Assembly (NCBI RefSeq): GCF_003473485.1
Contig: NC_053046.1
Coordinates: forward strand, 33,681,332-33,745,331
DNA from: Medicago truncatula
Lineage: Eukaryota; Streptophyta; Magnoliopsida; Fabales; Fabaceae
Length of the DNA: 64,000 nt
Direction: 5' to 3'
Shown: piece after piece, positions 23,781 through 34,599 of the stretch
Layout of the letters: every line of letters begins with the position of its first letter
Position numbering within the stretch: the first letter of the stretch is position 1
Made by a program: the position numbers and the translations under genes
Notes under the pieces: model-generated
Databases searched by the model: none
The model's input: only the letters and a program-made list of their open reading frames with translations
What the model was told of the DNA's origin: nothing

Positions 23781-24599
23781 GACTTGTTCCTCAAATCTTA
23801 CAAAAAATGTGAAGTGGGCCTTGTCTATAGTTCATTTTGGATCATGACATTATCCAAACTATTATTTATTATTATTTTTAGATTATTATTATTGCAACTT
23901 GTAAGTAGGTAAGTGATTGATAATGACAACCTCATTATCTTATTTATTTGTTGGTACTATCATAATATGACTGTATATGTATGTTCAATTTTTATTTTAA
24001 GGTAGGGAATCTTCATCTTTCTTTAAGCCTTATCTTGTGTCTTATATGATCTTAGTATGACTATCATTTTTATTGGATTATTTTTTTGGAAAAATTGATA
24101 TAGAGAAGAAAATAATAAGAAGGGAAAATATTAAAAAAATAAGTTTAAGTAACTTTTTTTTTTTGAAGGAGCTTTTTTATTTATTTTAAAAAAATGTATT
24201 TTATTTTCTAAATTTAAACCGTTAAAAAGGGAGATTATATATGACACCAATGTGGATTGAGTTTGGTGGTTTGATAAAGTTTTTATTAAGATTACATCAA
24301 CAGAAGAGAACATCTAAGAGAAAAAGAAAAGAAGAAAAAAAGCAATACATTAGGGCAAATGGGAAAAGGAAGACGAAAGAAATAAAAACAAGGCTTAATA
24401 CATGTTTTGGTCCCTTAACTTATTTTTGGATTTCAATTTGGTCCCTTAACTTTAAATTGTCTCAAATTGGTCCCTTAAGTATCTCTCCGTTTACGAAACT
24501 GGTCCCGTCCATTAGTTTTTTTCAAAAAACGTTAAGTTTGTCATTGTTGGCATCACACGTGGGCCTATCATTTGATGAGATGGAAAACCCTGTCAGCAG

Positions 24600-24607
24600 T
24601 ATAAAAG
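24600..24607 (+). promoter_or_regulatory. TATA box of the zf-GRF gene
   Basis: TATAAAAG about 130 bp before the zf-GRF start codon and 58 bp inside the inner edge of the left TIR. A CACACGTGGG box (24551-24560) lies just upstream. This suggests TIR-proximal transcription, as in maize MuDR. Confidence 0.5.
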
Positions 24608-24737
24608 GGTAAAGAAAAGAGAAAATTAGGGTTTTGTTTTTCCTTCCTCACTCAATCTTCTCTTCCATCGTGACATCCTTCCTTCATCCTTCTCCCACCA
24701 TTCTTTTTCTTCTTCTTTGTCCAGATTCCAGCTAAAA

Positions 24738-25196
24738 ATGTCGAACCACACTACAAAAACTCAATGGGTTCATGATTCATCATATGGATCTGGTTCGGTT
24801 GGGTCTAGTTTGAGAAGAAGGTCAGTACCAAATTGTAGGTGTGGAGAAAATGTTGTGGTGAGAACTGTAACTGATGCATTGAATCCAAATTGTGGGAAGA
24901 AATTTTGGGGTTGTAGAAACTATAAAAATTCAAGTGACAAAGGATGTAGTTACTTTAGGTTAGTTGATGAAGATGATGTTGTGGATGAAAGGGATTTGAA
25001 GATTGAAAAACAGAAGTTGAAGATTGAAAAGCAGAAGAAAAAGAAAAACAAGTTAAAGAGTGATTTAGCAAGAACAAGGAAATGGTTGATAATGGCTTTA
25101 ATTTTTGGATTTGTATGCTTTGGGATTGTGTTGGTCTTAGGAACAGTGTTAGTTTGCAAAACCACATCCATGATGAGTGGAATTTATTTGAAATAG
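24738..25196 (+). CDS. zf-GRF, coiled-coil, single-TM protein carried by a MULE
   Basis: Single-exon gene of 152 residues starting MSNHTTKTQW; an upstream TTG-led extension is not used because it lacks an ATG. Residues 33-77 are a GRF-type zinc finger (CRCG, VVRTVTD, FWGC, KGCSYFRLVDE). Residues 82-113 form a charged coiled coil with the duplicated unit LKIEKQK. Residues 116-140 are one membrane helix. It resembles plant At4g04775-like proteins. GRF fingers bind nucleic acid in other proteins; what this tail-anchored form does is unknown. The broken gene in the other MULE (16568-16984) has the same plan. It is convergent with the transposase, with 544 bp between the two stop codons. Confidence 0.8.
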   Translation: MSNHTTKTQWVHDSSYGSGSVGSSLRRRSVPNCRCGENVVVRTVTDALNPNCGKKFWGCRNYKNSSDKGCSYFRLVDEDDVVDERDLKIEKQKLKIEKQKKKKNKLKSDLARTRKWLIMALIFGFVCFGIVLVLGTVLVCKTTSMMSGIYLK

Positions 25197-25740
25197 GGAC
25201 ACAAATGTATTTTAGTTTTGTTATGAATGAATGTTTAGGTTGATTATGAATGTAATGTTATGATGAATGAATGTAATGTGTAGTGTTTGATGAATGAATG
25301 AATGCAATATTTTGGATGAATTGTGTTTTATTGATGTTCTGTTTAAGCAAGCACATAATGTTGATAAGAACCTTTTAAGATGATATAATACTGTAACAGA
25401 AATTGGTATAAAATGCTACAATTATAGGCTACTATAATGGCTATAACAAAAACTATATTATAGGCTGCTATAAGGCATTAAAAAGTGCTTAATAGCACAT
25501 CATTCCATATATTAATAAGTGCATTACAACAATGTTACAACACTAAGTGCTTAACAGTTACAAAGTGCATAGACATTGCTAACCAAAAATAAAGTCAGAT
25601 GTGCTTAAATATCAGTCAATAGCACATATTACATCAATTACTACTTAATAGGCACCACTTAATACCAGTTAACCAAAAAGACATTCAAAAGTGCTTAATA
25701 GCACAAATTACATTCCAAAAAGACATTCACAGTGCTTAAT

Positions 25741-26973
25741 CTAAGGCTGAGATGCAGACCCTACCCCTGTCTTCTTTGACAACCTCTTTCCTTTCTTTTG
25801 TACATGTGTTGGTTGAGTTGCAGCAACTTGGTCCACATTCTTTCTCTTTCTAGGTGATCTGATTTTCTTTTGGGTTGGTGCCTGAGATGGTTGTGTCTGT
25901 GACTGAGCAGCTTGTGTCTCACCTGGTTGGGCTTGATTCACATTCTTTCTCTTCCTAGGTGATCTCATTTTCTTCTGAATTCGTGGTTGAGATGATTGTG
26001 CTTGTTGATGAGAATGTTGTGTTGCTGGTGCTGGTTGTGCCTGAGCAGATGATGCACAGGCTGGTTGTGCCTGAGCAGATGATGCATGTGCTGGTGGTGG
26101 AGGTAGTGTGCATGTTGATTTGTTGTGTTCAGTTTGCTTGCACCTGCTACACTTAATTCCATAACTGGCTCTCTTCATCTGTTTGTCATCTCTCATCAGC
26201 TCACTTGCATCCAATCTTCTCTTCTTTTTAGGTCTACCTGGTTGCCTTTTCACAGGTGGTGGTTGAAGATCAGTGCATTCTGTGGTCTCCCAAAGATCTT
26301 GACCATTTATTGGGAAAATGATGCTGGAGTAACATTCTGCATATTGCTCTTTCTTGAATATTGATGGCACATAGTCAGCTATGTTGTAATTTTTGTACTT
26401 CATGCAAGCAATGTCATGACAGCATGACAGTCCTGTCAACAACCATTTCCTGCAATCACAAACTTTGTTCATCAAGTTTACAGCAAACTTCTCAGTTTCA
26501 TTCACATCACAGTTGGGACCATTTACACCACTATCAGCATTTTCAGCATTTTTAACTTCAGTAGTGGGACCTACACTAGCGGGTATCTCCTCAGTTTTAT
26601 CATTAACATTTGTTGGGACATGTGGGGCCATACAAGGATATTCTAACAATGGGTCAAGGGCTACAATATCAGGTTGTGACATAAGGTGGACAGCATACAA
26701 ATGAACCCTATCATATTCATAGGCAATACTCTGCATCCTTCTACACCCAACATCACTATTAAGAGGAATCATCCCATCTTCCAAACTAGGATCAAAGTAC
26801 CACAGAGAATTAAGACTAACATAACCTAATCTTTTTAAGGTTGCTAACAAAGCAAAGTATGAGAAAACATCTAGGTCACAGTCTAGTGTTTCTACTGGTC
26901 CTACATAGGTAGGGTCCATGAAGCAACTAAATTCCCCAGCATGATGTACAACACACTCAAAAATTTGGTCCAT
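25741..26973 (-). CDS. MuDR-family transposase derivative lacking the catalytic core
   Basis: One open frame of 410 residues. Residues 1-105 are the PB1-like amino domain of plant MuDR transposases (VVHHAGEF, VETLDCDLD, LWYFDPS). After a 55-residue linker comes the SWIM zinc finger (C172, C174, C184, H186), a basic GRPKKKRR stretch, and a CX2CX4HX4C zinc knuckle (C275, C278, H283, C288). The rest is Ala/Gln/Pro-rich with repeated (K)KMRSPRKRKNV-type blocks. Full proteins of this family are about twice as long; the DDE catalytic domain between PB1 and SWIM is missing, yet the frame is intact. It could still bind DNA but should not catalyse transposition. A 5' UTR intron ending at the cag just before the ATG is likely. 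Confidence 0.85.
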   Translation of the reverse strand: MDQIFECVVHHAGEFSCFMDPTYVGPVETLDCDLDVFSYFALLATLKRLGYVSLNSLWYFDPSLEDGMIPLNSDVGCRRMQSIAYEYDRVHLYAVHLMSQPDIVALDPLLEYPCMAPHVPTNVNDKTEEIPASVGPTTEVKNAENADSGVNGPNCDVNETEKFAVNLMNKVCDCRKWLLTGLSCCHDIACMKYKNYNIADYVPSIFKKEQYAECYSSIIFPINGQDLWETTECTDLQPPPVKRQPGRPKKKRRLDASELMRDDKQMKRASYGIKCSRCKQTEHNKSTCTLPPPPAHASSAQAQPACASSAQAQPAPATQHSHQQAQSSQPRIQKKMRSPRKRKNVNQAQPGETQAAQSQTQPSQAPTQKKIRSPRKRKNVDQVAATQPTHVQKKGKRLSKKTGVGSASQP

Positions 26974-27740
26974 CTGTTGTTACCATTAAAATAAGAAAGG
27001 GAAATAAAATATAATCAGTTTTATGCACAAAATACAAAAAGGCAGGACCACTATATACACAACAGTACAAAACCCTAATTTAACATATACAAATTCAACA
27101 CAACAGACAAAAATCGACTTTTGAGAAGGAATAAACAATACATAAACCAAATCCATGCATATCCATGCGTACAGGACCTTAAAAGGGAACAAATTCATTG
27201 AAATTTTTGAAAACCCTAAACAAATTTTCGCAACCCAAATCAGGCAAATAAACATGTTTTAACCTGAGAATCGCAAGGAAGAATAGGAAATTAGCCTTAA
27301 TCAGAACAAAATTCACTGAAATTTCAAAACCCTAGAGAGTTTCGAAACCCTATTCAGATTTTTTTTTCTTCCTAAACCCATGAGATTCGCGAACAAGATG
27401 ATGAAACTAACCTCGAATGTCAATTTGGTTCCTGAATCTTCTTCGTTTCCAGCTTTTTCTTCTTCGTTTTGCAGATTTTCTTCACCCAATCGATCTGGCT
27501 TTTCGTTCTCCTTCTCTCTCTAAGTTTTCTTCATTCTCTCTCTAACTTCTCAGAAAGGTAACATTATGATTACGTGGAAGCTTACCTGGACAAACTTAAC
27601 GTTTCTTGAAAAAAACTAACGGACGGGACCAGTTTCGTAAACGGAGAGATACTTAAGGGACCAATTTGAGACAATTTAAAGTTAAGGGACCAAATTAAAA
27701 TCCAAAAATAAGTTAAGGGACCAAAGTATGTATTAAGCCT

Positions 27741-28400
27741 AAAAACTATAAAGTTATTCAAACACTGATTTGGGATACAAAAATTCGATAATTTTTTTAA
27801 GCAAATGTTAATACGTGATTTTAAAGAAACTTCAACGGATGTATTTTAGCCTGCGTACGCCAGTGTGCAACATGAAAATGTAAGTATTTTGCAAACATTG
27901 TCTTTGGAGTCCGGCAACGTGTAATTGTCGTACCCTTGAATGTCTTTTTAGAATTATTTCAAATTTACAATAAGGTACATTCATGCGATGACTGAAGGGA
28001 GAAAATGTCGTGACCAGCTTTACTAACTTTAGGAGATACTTTCATGTATTTTGGACAAGAGTGTGGTTGAGAGTGTGAACTATCTTCTCTAAGTTTGTCC
28101 CACTTGCATGAAAGTAGTAAGTTAGTCAAGTCTGTAAATGAGACGATGCGATGATATGAGCAACCTCTTCGAAAAGGTATGTTTTTCCTAGAAAATATGC
28201 AAAGTTTAAAATTTATTCTCTTTCGTTACTTGAGAACAAACAACGGTTTAAGTTTAGGGTTGTGATGACATGTCATCTTACATTATTCTTAGCATATTTT
28301 TCAGTAATTTTTATTCAGCTTTTATCCAAGTTACAGGAGTTTTAGAACAATTTCCTATGGTTTTTGGGACATTTTGTAATGTTTTCATTTCAAGTCATGT
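27741..28400. other. Gene-less stretch
   Basis: No gene or bounded element recognised; only short ORFs. Confidence 0.4.
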
Positions 28401-29940
28401 AATTCTAGTTTTCTCAAAACGAAACAATTTTAGGGTGTTTTTGATGTAATTCAAGGCAAAATCATGCAAATCGGCAAAACAAAACATTTTGTGAAGATTT
28501 GGGAAGACAATGAATTAAGATTCAAGAGGTCTCTTAAGACATTACAAAGATAATTTCTATTTCAAGCTCCAATACAAGATACATGTAAAATAACACTCAA
28601 AGGACGAAGAAACATGTGATTATGCGGAAAAAAGGCACTTGTGTGCCCTTGGGTGTGAACCATGCGCCCCTGTGTGCACAAAAAAGCACTTGTGCGCCCC
28701 CGAGGTGTGACCTATGCGCGCCCGCGTGTTGTTTTTCGGGAAATAATTGATTTTTGCTACTTTTTTTTTGTAGAAAAAACCCAATTTTAAGGCCCAAACC
28801 CAAGTGGAAACTTAGCCTAAAAATACAACTTCTCTCATTCATAATTTTTTATTCATAACAAAGCGGTTCAAGAGGAAGACAAATATTAGGAGTTTCAAGG
28901 GATGGGTCTCTCTTCACTCTGAGTTTGTAAGGTATGTTTTTTCTCTTTTGTAATTTGTCTTTAGTTACTATGAGTAGCTAAACCCTATTAGGTATGGTTC
29001 TAAAATGAACCTCTATTTTATTTATTTGATCTATTTAATTTAAGTCTTTTTATTTAGTTATTTTATGAATCATGTTTAATTATATTTTATTTTGCAAATT
29101 CTTAATGATTTCACCTGAAGTGAGGCAACTCTGAGATAACGGTAATTAGGGAAGTGACATAGCTAATGTTCGGTGAAAACCTACCCAAATTAGGAAGTAA
29201 CTATGATATCGAAGTTAACCACCCGAATTAGGAAAAGTGTAATAACAACAGTAAATGTACTTAGGAACTAGCATAATATACTCTTCTTACATCATTGGTA
29301 AGGTAGACAAGATATAGTTGTTCGTTTGTAGAATTATCGAGAGGGAGAATATGTTGATATACTTCTAAGATTCATAGATGAGGAGTTTAGGACCATTGAG
29401 AATTTAGGAACTCTAATTTAAATATATGCTTCAATTACCTCTGATGGGTAAGAACCCCACGTGTAAATGCAGGAAGGTGCACCCCCTATAAGATTGACAA
29501 CCCTAAGCATTGACGCTCGTAGAAACTTTTGTGTAATGGTTGCAACTCGACAACTGAAGGGGAATAAAACCCCACGAACTCATCACTTAAATGAAAAACA
29601 TTTAACTAATCCCTAAATAACTTGACTGTTACTTAATTCCAACAAGTAAATAGAGGGGATTCGAAGAATCCTAACCACCACTAACATTCTGAAATAAAAA
29701 ATAGGTTACTTCTAAACTCACGCTCTAGGCAAAAAGATAAAACTGCACAAACTCCCCCATTCACTTTTATTTTATTTGTTTTATGTTTTAAATAAGTAAC
29801 AGAAATTGCCTAGGTGAAACGTAAATCCATGTCGATATAATACTCTACTTACACTTTATTACTTGATAAACGATTTGGTACACTTACCTAAATTCGACCA
29901 TCAAAAGGTATCAACTCAGAGAGGCACCAAAGTAAGCTAA
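28400..29940 (+). mobile_element. LTR-retrotransposon-related non-coding sequence
   Basis: The part from about 29110 to 29600 matches the minus strand of 60640-61215, sharing ctgagataac(g/a)gta, gtgacatagctaat, ttggtaaggtaga, atggttgcaactcga and aaaaccccatgaactcatcac-like segments. The upstream part has GC-rich repeated cacttgtgcgcccc units. There is no gag or pol frame. I take it as the untranslated part of a gypsy-type element. Confidence 0.45.
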
Positions 29941-30682
29941 ATTATTGGTCTTATTAGTTTTGATTGATTTCAGATTATATAATTTGAAATTTAATTAGAA
30001 CGCATTCGATTATACGATATAAACATGGGAAATGGGGAAAATGAACGGAGTGTGAGAGGCTTGGAGGGTGGGTAAAGAGATTCTCAAAATTTATAGGTGA
30101 CTAAATGGGTCTATGTTTATGTAAAGTTATATGGGCCTACTCTTTATTTTTCAATTGATAAAGATAATTTCTTTTTAGACCGCTTATTGCTAAGAGGCCC
30201 TCCAAAATACAGAAAATATCTTATTTTTAACAACAAAAATGTTCAACGTTGCCAGAAGCTATCTTATGATACTATATTTAATAGGTTTCACGTGTATTAA
30301 TATTCCTCATGTTTTATACTCATTTAAAGTTAATTTCTAATCATTATTTATCCTTTTTAAAGCCATCGAAAGATACATTCTAATATCACCAGGGGGTACT
30401 TTCAAATGCAAACCTGCATCAATTTTGAATTTTTTTCAACCAACCATAACATAAAATTACATGAAACATATTTTTTCACTCAAATAGAAGAAATATTAAA
30501 CTCAATAATGCCGCTAGCTATTCCTCTAATGTATCGTCTTAAGAGGTTTCTCGATTATATACTTGTATTGTTTCAACTATACATTCACTTGTAACTCATC
30601 ATATGTTTTTGTGTCTGGTAAACGATGCAAAATCCATTATATCTATTAACTTTTGATGCCTCAGTCAATTAACTAATACAAT

Positions 30683-31126
30683 GTGTTCTGGACCGGTGAG
30701 AAGACCAATCGCACGTTGACACGTGACATAACTTACACCGCCTTAAGGCTTTGTGTATGAGGAAACACGTCAACTTGAGTGCATCGCGTCATACAGGAAG
30801 GCGCCCCCGCGCGAGGATCACCCTACACGTGTCCCCTAACCATCCCTAATCACACGCCGCATAACCCGGAGACAGTTAAGCTTAACGCACGTCTATACAA
30901 GGGTGAACTTGCTTCATCCTCAAGGTATGATTCACTCTTCACAACACTCTCTACACACTCTTTCTCTGTTCCATCAGTGACTTGAGCGTCAGAGTGTTGA
31001 CGTGCCTGCAGGCTCCTTTCGTTCCATTATAAGGATTCCTCGCCACCGTACTGAAAGCCTTTACCATCACACCGTAGCATTTTCCGCCACCGTTGCCATT
31101 CATCCATCCTCACCGGACATATCAGT
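30683..31126 (+). mobile_element. Probable solo LTR
   Basis: The segment has the composition of a plant LTR: GC-richer than its surroundings, a ctatacaagggt promoter-like box near 30892, then CT-rich sequence and gacttgagcgtcagagtg, a phrase common near LTR 3' ends. Exact ends and target duplication were not resolved. No internal domain is attached. 29940-30680 shows no gene. Confidence 0.4.
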
Positions 31127-31303
31127 AAACATATGTGAAACAACATGAATAATATAATTTATATGCTTTAAAGACCCTCAAAATATTTGGAATATCAAAA
31201 CAATATAAATTGAAATGTGAATGTATCATAAGTTTTACACTGTCATAATGTTTAAGTTGAGATTATAGGCTTATATGTAACTGGAATTACAAGCTTAATG
31301 TAA

Positions 31304-31582
31304 TCATCTTTTGCAATAACATGTTTTATAAACACAATAACCTTTGAGAGGAATGGGACAATCTTTATCACACTGTTCATCATAATGACAATAATATGTT
31401 CGTCCTGTGATGTAAAACATAATGATTGGAGTGTCAACGAAATAAGATAAACAAAAGGTGTAACAAAGAAAATTATTTGAAAAGGATGAGAGAAGGGTCT
31501 TACTGGAGGTAATGCAATTTAAACAACAAAACATGGAAATAAAGAAGATCACAACATAAACAACCTTGAGAATTCCAGACAT
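31304..31582 (-). CDS. NCR: Nodule-specific cysteine-rich (NCR) peptide, two exons
   Basis: Exon 1 is 31582-31504 and exon 2 is 31404-31304, with a 99-bp GT-AG intron in phase 1, giving 59 residues. Exon 1 is 79 nt, exactly as in the NCR gene at 5003, and encodes a signal peptide starting MSGILKVVYVVIFF. The mature part has six cysteines spaced C-x5-C-x3-C-x7-C-x4-C-x-C, the classic NCR-6C pattern, with DEQCDKDC and YKTCYCKR. Two in-frame ATGs lie 12 and 18 nt upstream; 31582 is preferred because NCR proteins start at this point in the M-x-x-I-x-K-(F/V)-V-Y motif. Expected in infected nodule cells, acting on the bacterial symbiont. Confidence 0.9.
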   Translation of the reverse strand: MSGILKVVYVVIFFISMFCCLNCITSSKTLLSSFSNNFLCYTFCLSYFVDTPIIMFYITGRTYYCHYDEQCDKDCPIPLKGYCVYKTCYCKR

Positions 31583-31720
31583 ATTGTTTCTCATTTTCAT
31601 TTGACAAACATTAAATTTTTGTATCAATTTATAAAAAAAAAAATTATAGCACTTAAAGAGATGCAAGATCTCCTTTATAAAATTAACGTCTTTATAAAAG
31701 GTCTTTTACATATAACCATG

Positions 31721-31735
31721 TGTTGTGTTTGTCCC
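31721..31735 (-). promoter_or_regulatory. Shared NCR upstream motif, copy 3
   Basis: On the minus strand the sequence is GGGACAAACACAACA, about 140 bp before the NCR start codon. It is identical to 2173-2187, upstream of the truncated NCR copy. A TATAAAGG box lies between it and the gene near 31672-31680. Confidence 0.5.
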
Positions 31736-31859
31736 TCGAGATCACTAAATGAAAGATCTGACATGAATAATATTTACCAACCTTTTATTATACTTTATTT
31801 CTTTCATAACCTTTCTTGATATGTAGGGGAAACCCCAACACAAAAAATAATATTGTCAA

Positions 31860-32984
31860 ATTATAAAGTTTATTTTTATAATAAAAATGGAATGATAACA
31901 AAGTACGGTAATGAACCAATGAGATGATAATACATTAATTTATGCCTAAATCAAAAACATTGTAAAATCAAAGTTAACGCGAACCAAATTGTTTTTTTAA
32001 ACATTTAATGTATATCAAATATGACAATTGAAGGTACAAGACATATGTCTTCAAATTGTTGTCATATTTCCAATTTTAAAATCTTTGCAACCCTTTACTC
32101 AAAGATGTAAGAAAAACATGAAAAGTGCAGGGGGTTTGAATTGTGTTTTGTCAAACTTTACAATTTGGAAGTTTTTGTGAGCAATAAATAGGCTGGGAGA
32201 CACAAAATCACACAACTTAATTTAGATTAGTTCAAAAACTCAAACTAGTTGCTACCTTTAGTTCTCTCTTAAAGAGAGATTTCTCTTCGTTCACTCAAAC
32301 GACTTAATTTATTATTTTACAATAGCAATGAGTATTGTTCTTTGACCTCAAGTTGCAATCATTAGAAGTACAAAGTCTAGTCTTCTAAATAATCTGACTA
32401 AGTACTCTCCATGCCTCTTCAAGAAATTCAATAGAAGTAGAGTATATAGTGTTCTAAAAAATTTGGCTTAGTACAATTGAACACTTTGATGAACAAGTAA
32501 TCTTTATCCCCCTCTAGAAAGTTTACCATTGAATCTCGACCTAAGAGTTTAAAATAACAATTGGTAGATATTAGCAAGTGTACTAAATATGTTATTTTAC
32601 ATTAAGATTCAACAATGTATGTGACTGTAAACCTATCCCTACATCTAGAAACTAGAATCTACGTATGAATTTATTCCAAATCTTTCAGATAGAAAGTTTA
32701 TGTCTAACACTTTTTAAATAAAATAATAAATTTTAGATTGCACGCCAGAAAAACATTAAGCATGGGAATAAACCATCAATATAGTGAAACAAAGACTATA
32801 CATATAACGAGTCAGATTAAGTGTTTACATCAGTATCATAGAGAAATCAACTTAATCCCAAAACAGAAATCAACTCATGGTAACTAATATAGAGGAGTAT
32901 ATATATGACATAGTAACATAAACCACTTAATAACAAGTTTCAATGCGCACCAATAGTGAAAAACACCTTAAGAACTTTTCTTTC

Positions 32985-32988
<4 letters not shown>
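31860..32988. other. Gene-less stretch
   Basis: No gene recognised. Some phrases resemble degenerate retroelement sequence but nothing can be bounded. Confidence 0.35.
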
Positions 32989-33030
<42 letters not shown>

Positions 33031-33058
33031 CCTCCCTCCCTCCCTCCCCCTCTCTCTA
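32989..33058. repeat. (TC)n / (CCCT)n microsatellite
   Basis: A run of TC dinucleotides passing into CCCT tetranucleotides and back into TC, about 70 bp of uninterrupted pyrimidine. Confidence 0.95.
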
Positions 33059-33447
33059 AGAACAAGAATGTTTTAAAAAATGAAATATGAGACCCTAGTT
33101 ATAGAGTTGAGAAAAGTGGAATTTCGCTAAGTGAATGCATACTCGCTTAGTGAATTGAGGTTTCTTCAAGTAGAGGGAAATGTAAACTCATAATTTTTTT
33201 GTCACCAAACCACCATAAGTTTCTATGCAAAATGAGACTCGTTTAACGAATCATACTCTTTCATTTTCCTTGATCTTTCATTTTCCATTCGCTTTGATAT
33301 CACTACTACTCTCCTAGTGAATTGGTTTTCTCTGAATCTTCCAACCTTTTGACTTGGCTCACTTTGGTCTCGCTTTCAGATCGCTTAGCAAATTGGTTTG
33401 TTTTACTTACTCATATTATATTGGATTTTTTTTTTTAATTTTTGCAG

Positions 33448-33693
33448 TGGCGGGCAAATTTAAAATGTGTAAACAATGGGAAGAAGATAGCCGCGATACA
33501 TGATGATCAAAACAAGGCTATCATGACAGCACAGTGGTGGCGTGATGGACTGAGAGCCACCAGTCTTCAGTGGCTGCAAGATATCAACTACAACCATATT
33601 GACCACGTGTTGTGTTCTGCCTTTACGGAGAGGTGGCACGAGGAGACATCGAGCTTCCATCTTCCTTCATGGAGGACGAGTTTACTGCCGTAG
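33448..33693 (+). pseudogene. Plant mobile domain (PMD) fragment
   Basis: The open stretch after a ttgcag acceptor-like site reads, near its end, QWLQDINYNHIDHVLCSAF then TERWHEETSSFHLP. This fits the plant mobile domain found in MAIN-like and phosphatase-7-long-form proteins and in transposons (usual form LLSAFVERWRPETHTFHLP). After HLP the expected GEMTVTLDDV is lost, probably by a frameshift, and a TAG follows at 33691. About 80 residues remain of a domain that is usually several hundred. Confidence 0.65.
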
Positions 33694-33987
33694 GCGTGAT
33701 GTTGAGGGTGGCAGGGGTGGTAGGGGCATGGATTGATTTTGTATGTTATGTTGTTGTAATATCTAGATAATTTCTATTTTGAATTTTATGTTTGAACAAT
33801 TGGTTTGTAACCTTTGGATACTTTTTATTTTTAATCTAATGTTTGAAATTTAAGTTATGTTGTTAATTTCTGTTTTCTATTGAATTTTATGTTTGATCAT
33901 CTTCTCAAATCGCTTAGAACCAATTTAAAGCGCCAAATGCATGTGTTAGCCAAAACAGACCTTGTTTGTCTGTGTGCTGATACACTT

Positions 33988-34247
33988 CAGATTGTATAAT
34001 CCGAAATGATTTTTACACATTTCAGATTATATAATTCGAAACACCACATTTTCCCTCAAATTGTTGACTTTCCATCGAGTGTTTGACTCGTTTTAGATTA
34101 TATAATCCAAACTGGCTTACAAGTTTTCAGATTATATAATCCGAACATATCTTATGCAGTTCAGCTTCAAGGTGCTCCAAGTTACAAAAGGGTCGTAAAT
34201 TTTTGGATTATATAATCCAAACCTAGTTCAGATTATATAATTCGAAC
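33988..34247. repeat. Cluster of six near-palindromic 14-20-bp sites
   Basis: Six copies of (c/t)(a/t)gattatataat(c/t)c(g/a)aa start near 33988, 34022, 34093, 34128, 34203 and 34229. The core ggattatataatcc is a perfect palindrome. Spacing is irregular (26-75 bp). Confidence 0.85.
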
Positions 34248-34599
34248 AAAGGGTATTTTGGAAGAAATAAAATAGGGCGCGCAAGAATATCATAAGGTGA
34301 AAAAAGTAATAGTCAAATTTAAATGTGAGTTGAATGAAAAGTGATTTATGTTTGGATGTATTTATGTAAAAGTGAATTTATCAATGAATTTAAGGCTAAA
34401 ATCAATTGTAGAAGCCAAATGCTACAAATTGTAGCTTCAAGGAGAATCAATTCTACAAGTAAAATTAATTTTACTTTAAATCATCCAAACAAACATAAAT
34501 CAATTCTACAACATCTACAACATCTAGAATCACTTTTGGCCCTCTAGAATTGAAACCAAACACATGAAAGTCCAGACCTTTGTTACCATCTAATTGAGC

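Larger units (their letters stand above)
24391..27740. mobile_element. MuDR-type Mutator-like element with 152-bp TIRs
   Basis: The terminal inverted repeats (24391-24542 and 27589-27740) are both 152 bp and differ at about five positions. They start aggcttaatacat and contain repeated ggtccctta units. The element holds two convergent genes, each starting near a TIR and reading inward: a zf-GRF/TM gene (24738-25196, plus) and a transposase derivative (26973-25741, minus). No clear 9-bp duplication was found; the flanks ataaaaaca and aaaaactat are only loosely alike. High TIR identity implies fairly recent activity. Confidence 0.85.

Noticed and set aside
24950-25171. ORFs on the minus strand under the zf-GRF gene
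   Set aside because: They are antisense shadows of the Lys/Glu-rich coiled coil.
30779-30985. 68-residue ORF
   Set aside because: It is inside LTR-like sequence and shows no domain.
31304-31666. Single 120-residue unspliced protein
   Set aside because: It reads through an intron with clear GT-AG ends; the spliced form gives the NCR structure with a 79-nt first exon.
33988-34247. CRISPR-like array
   Set aside because: The spaced repeats are short palindromes with irregular gaps in a plant nuclear genome; no CRISPR is expected.
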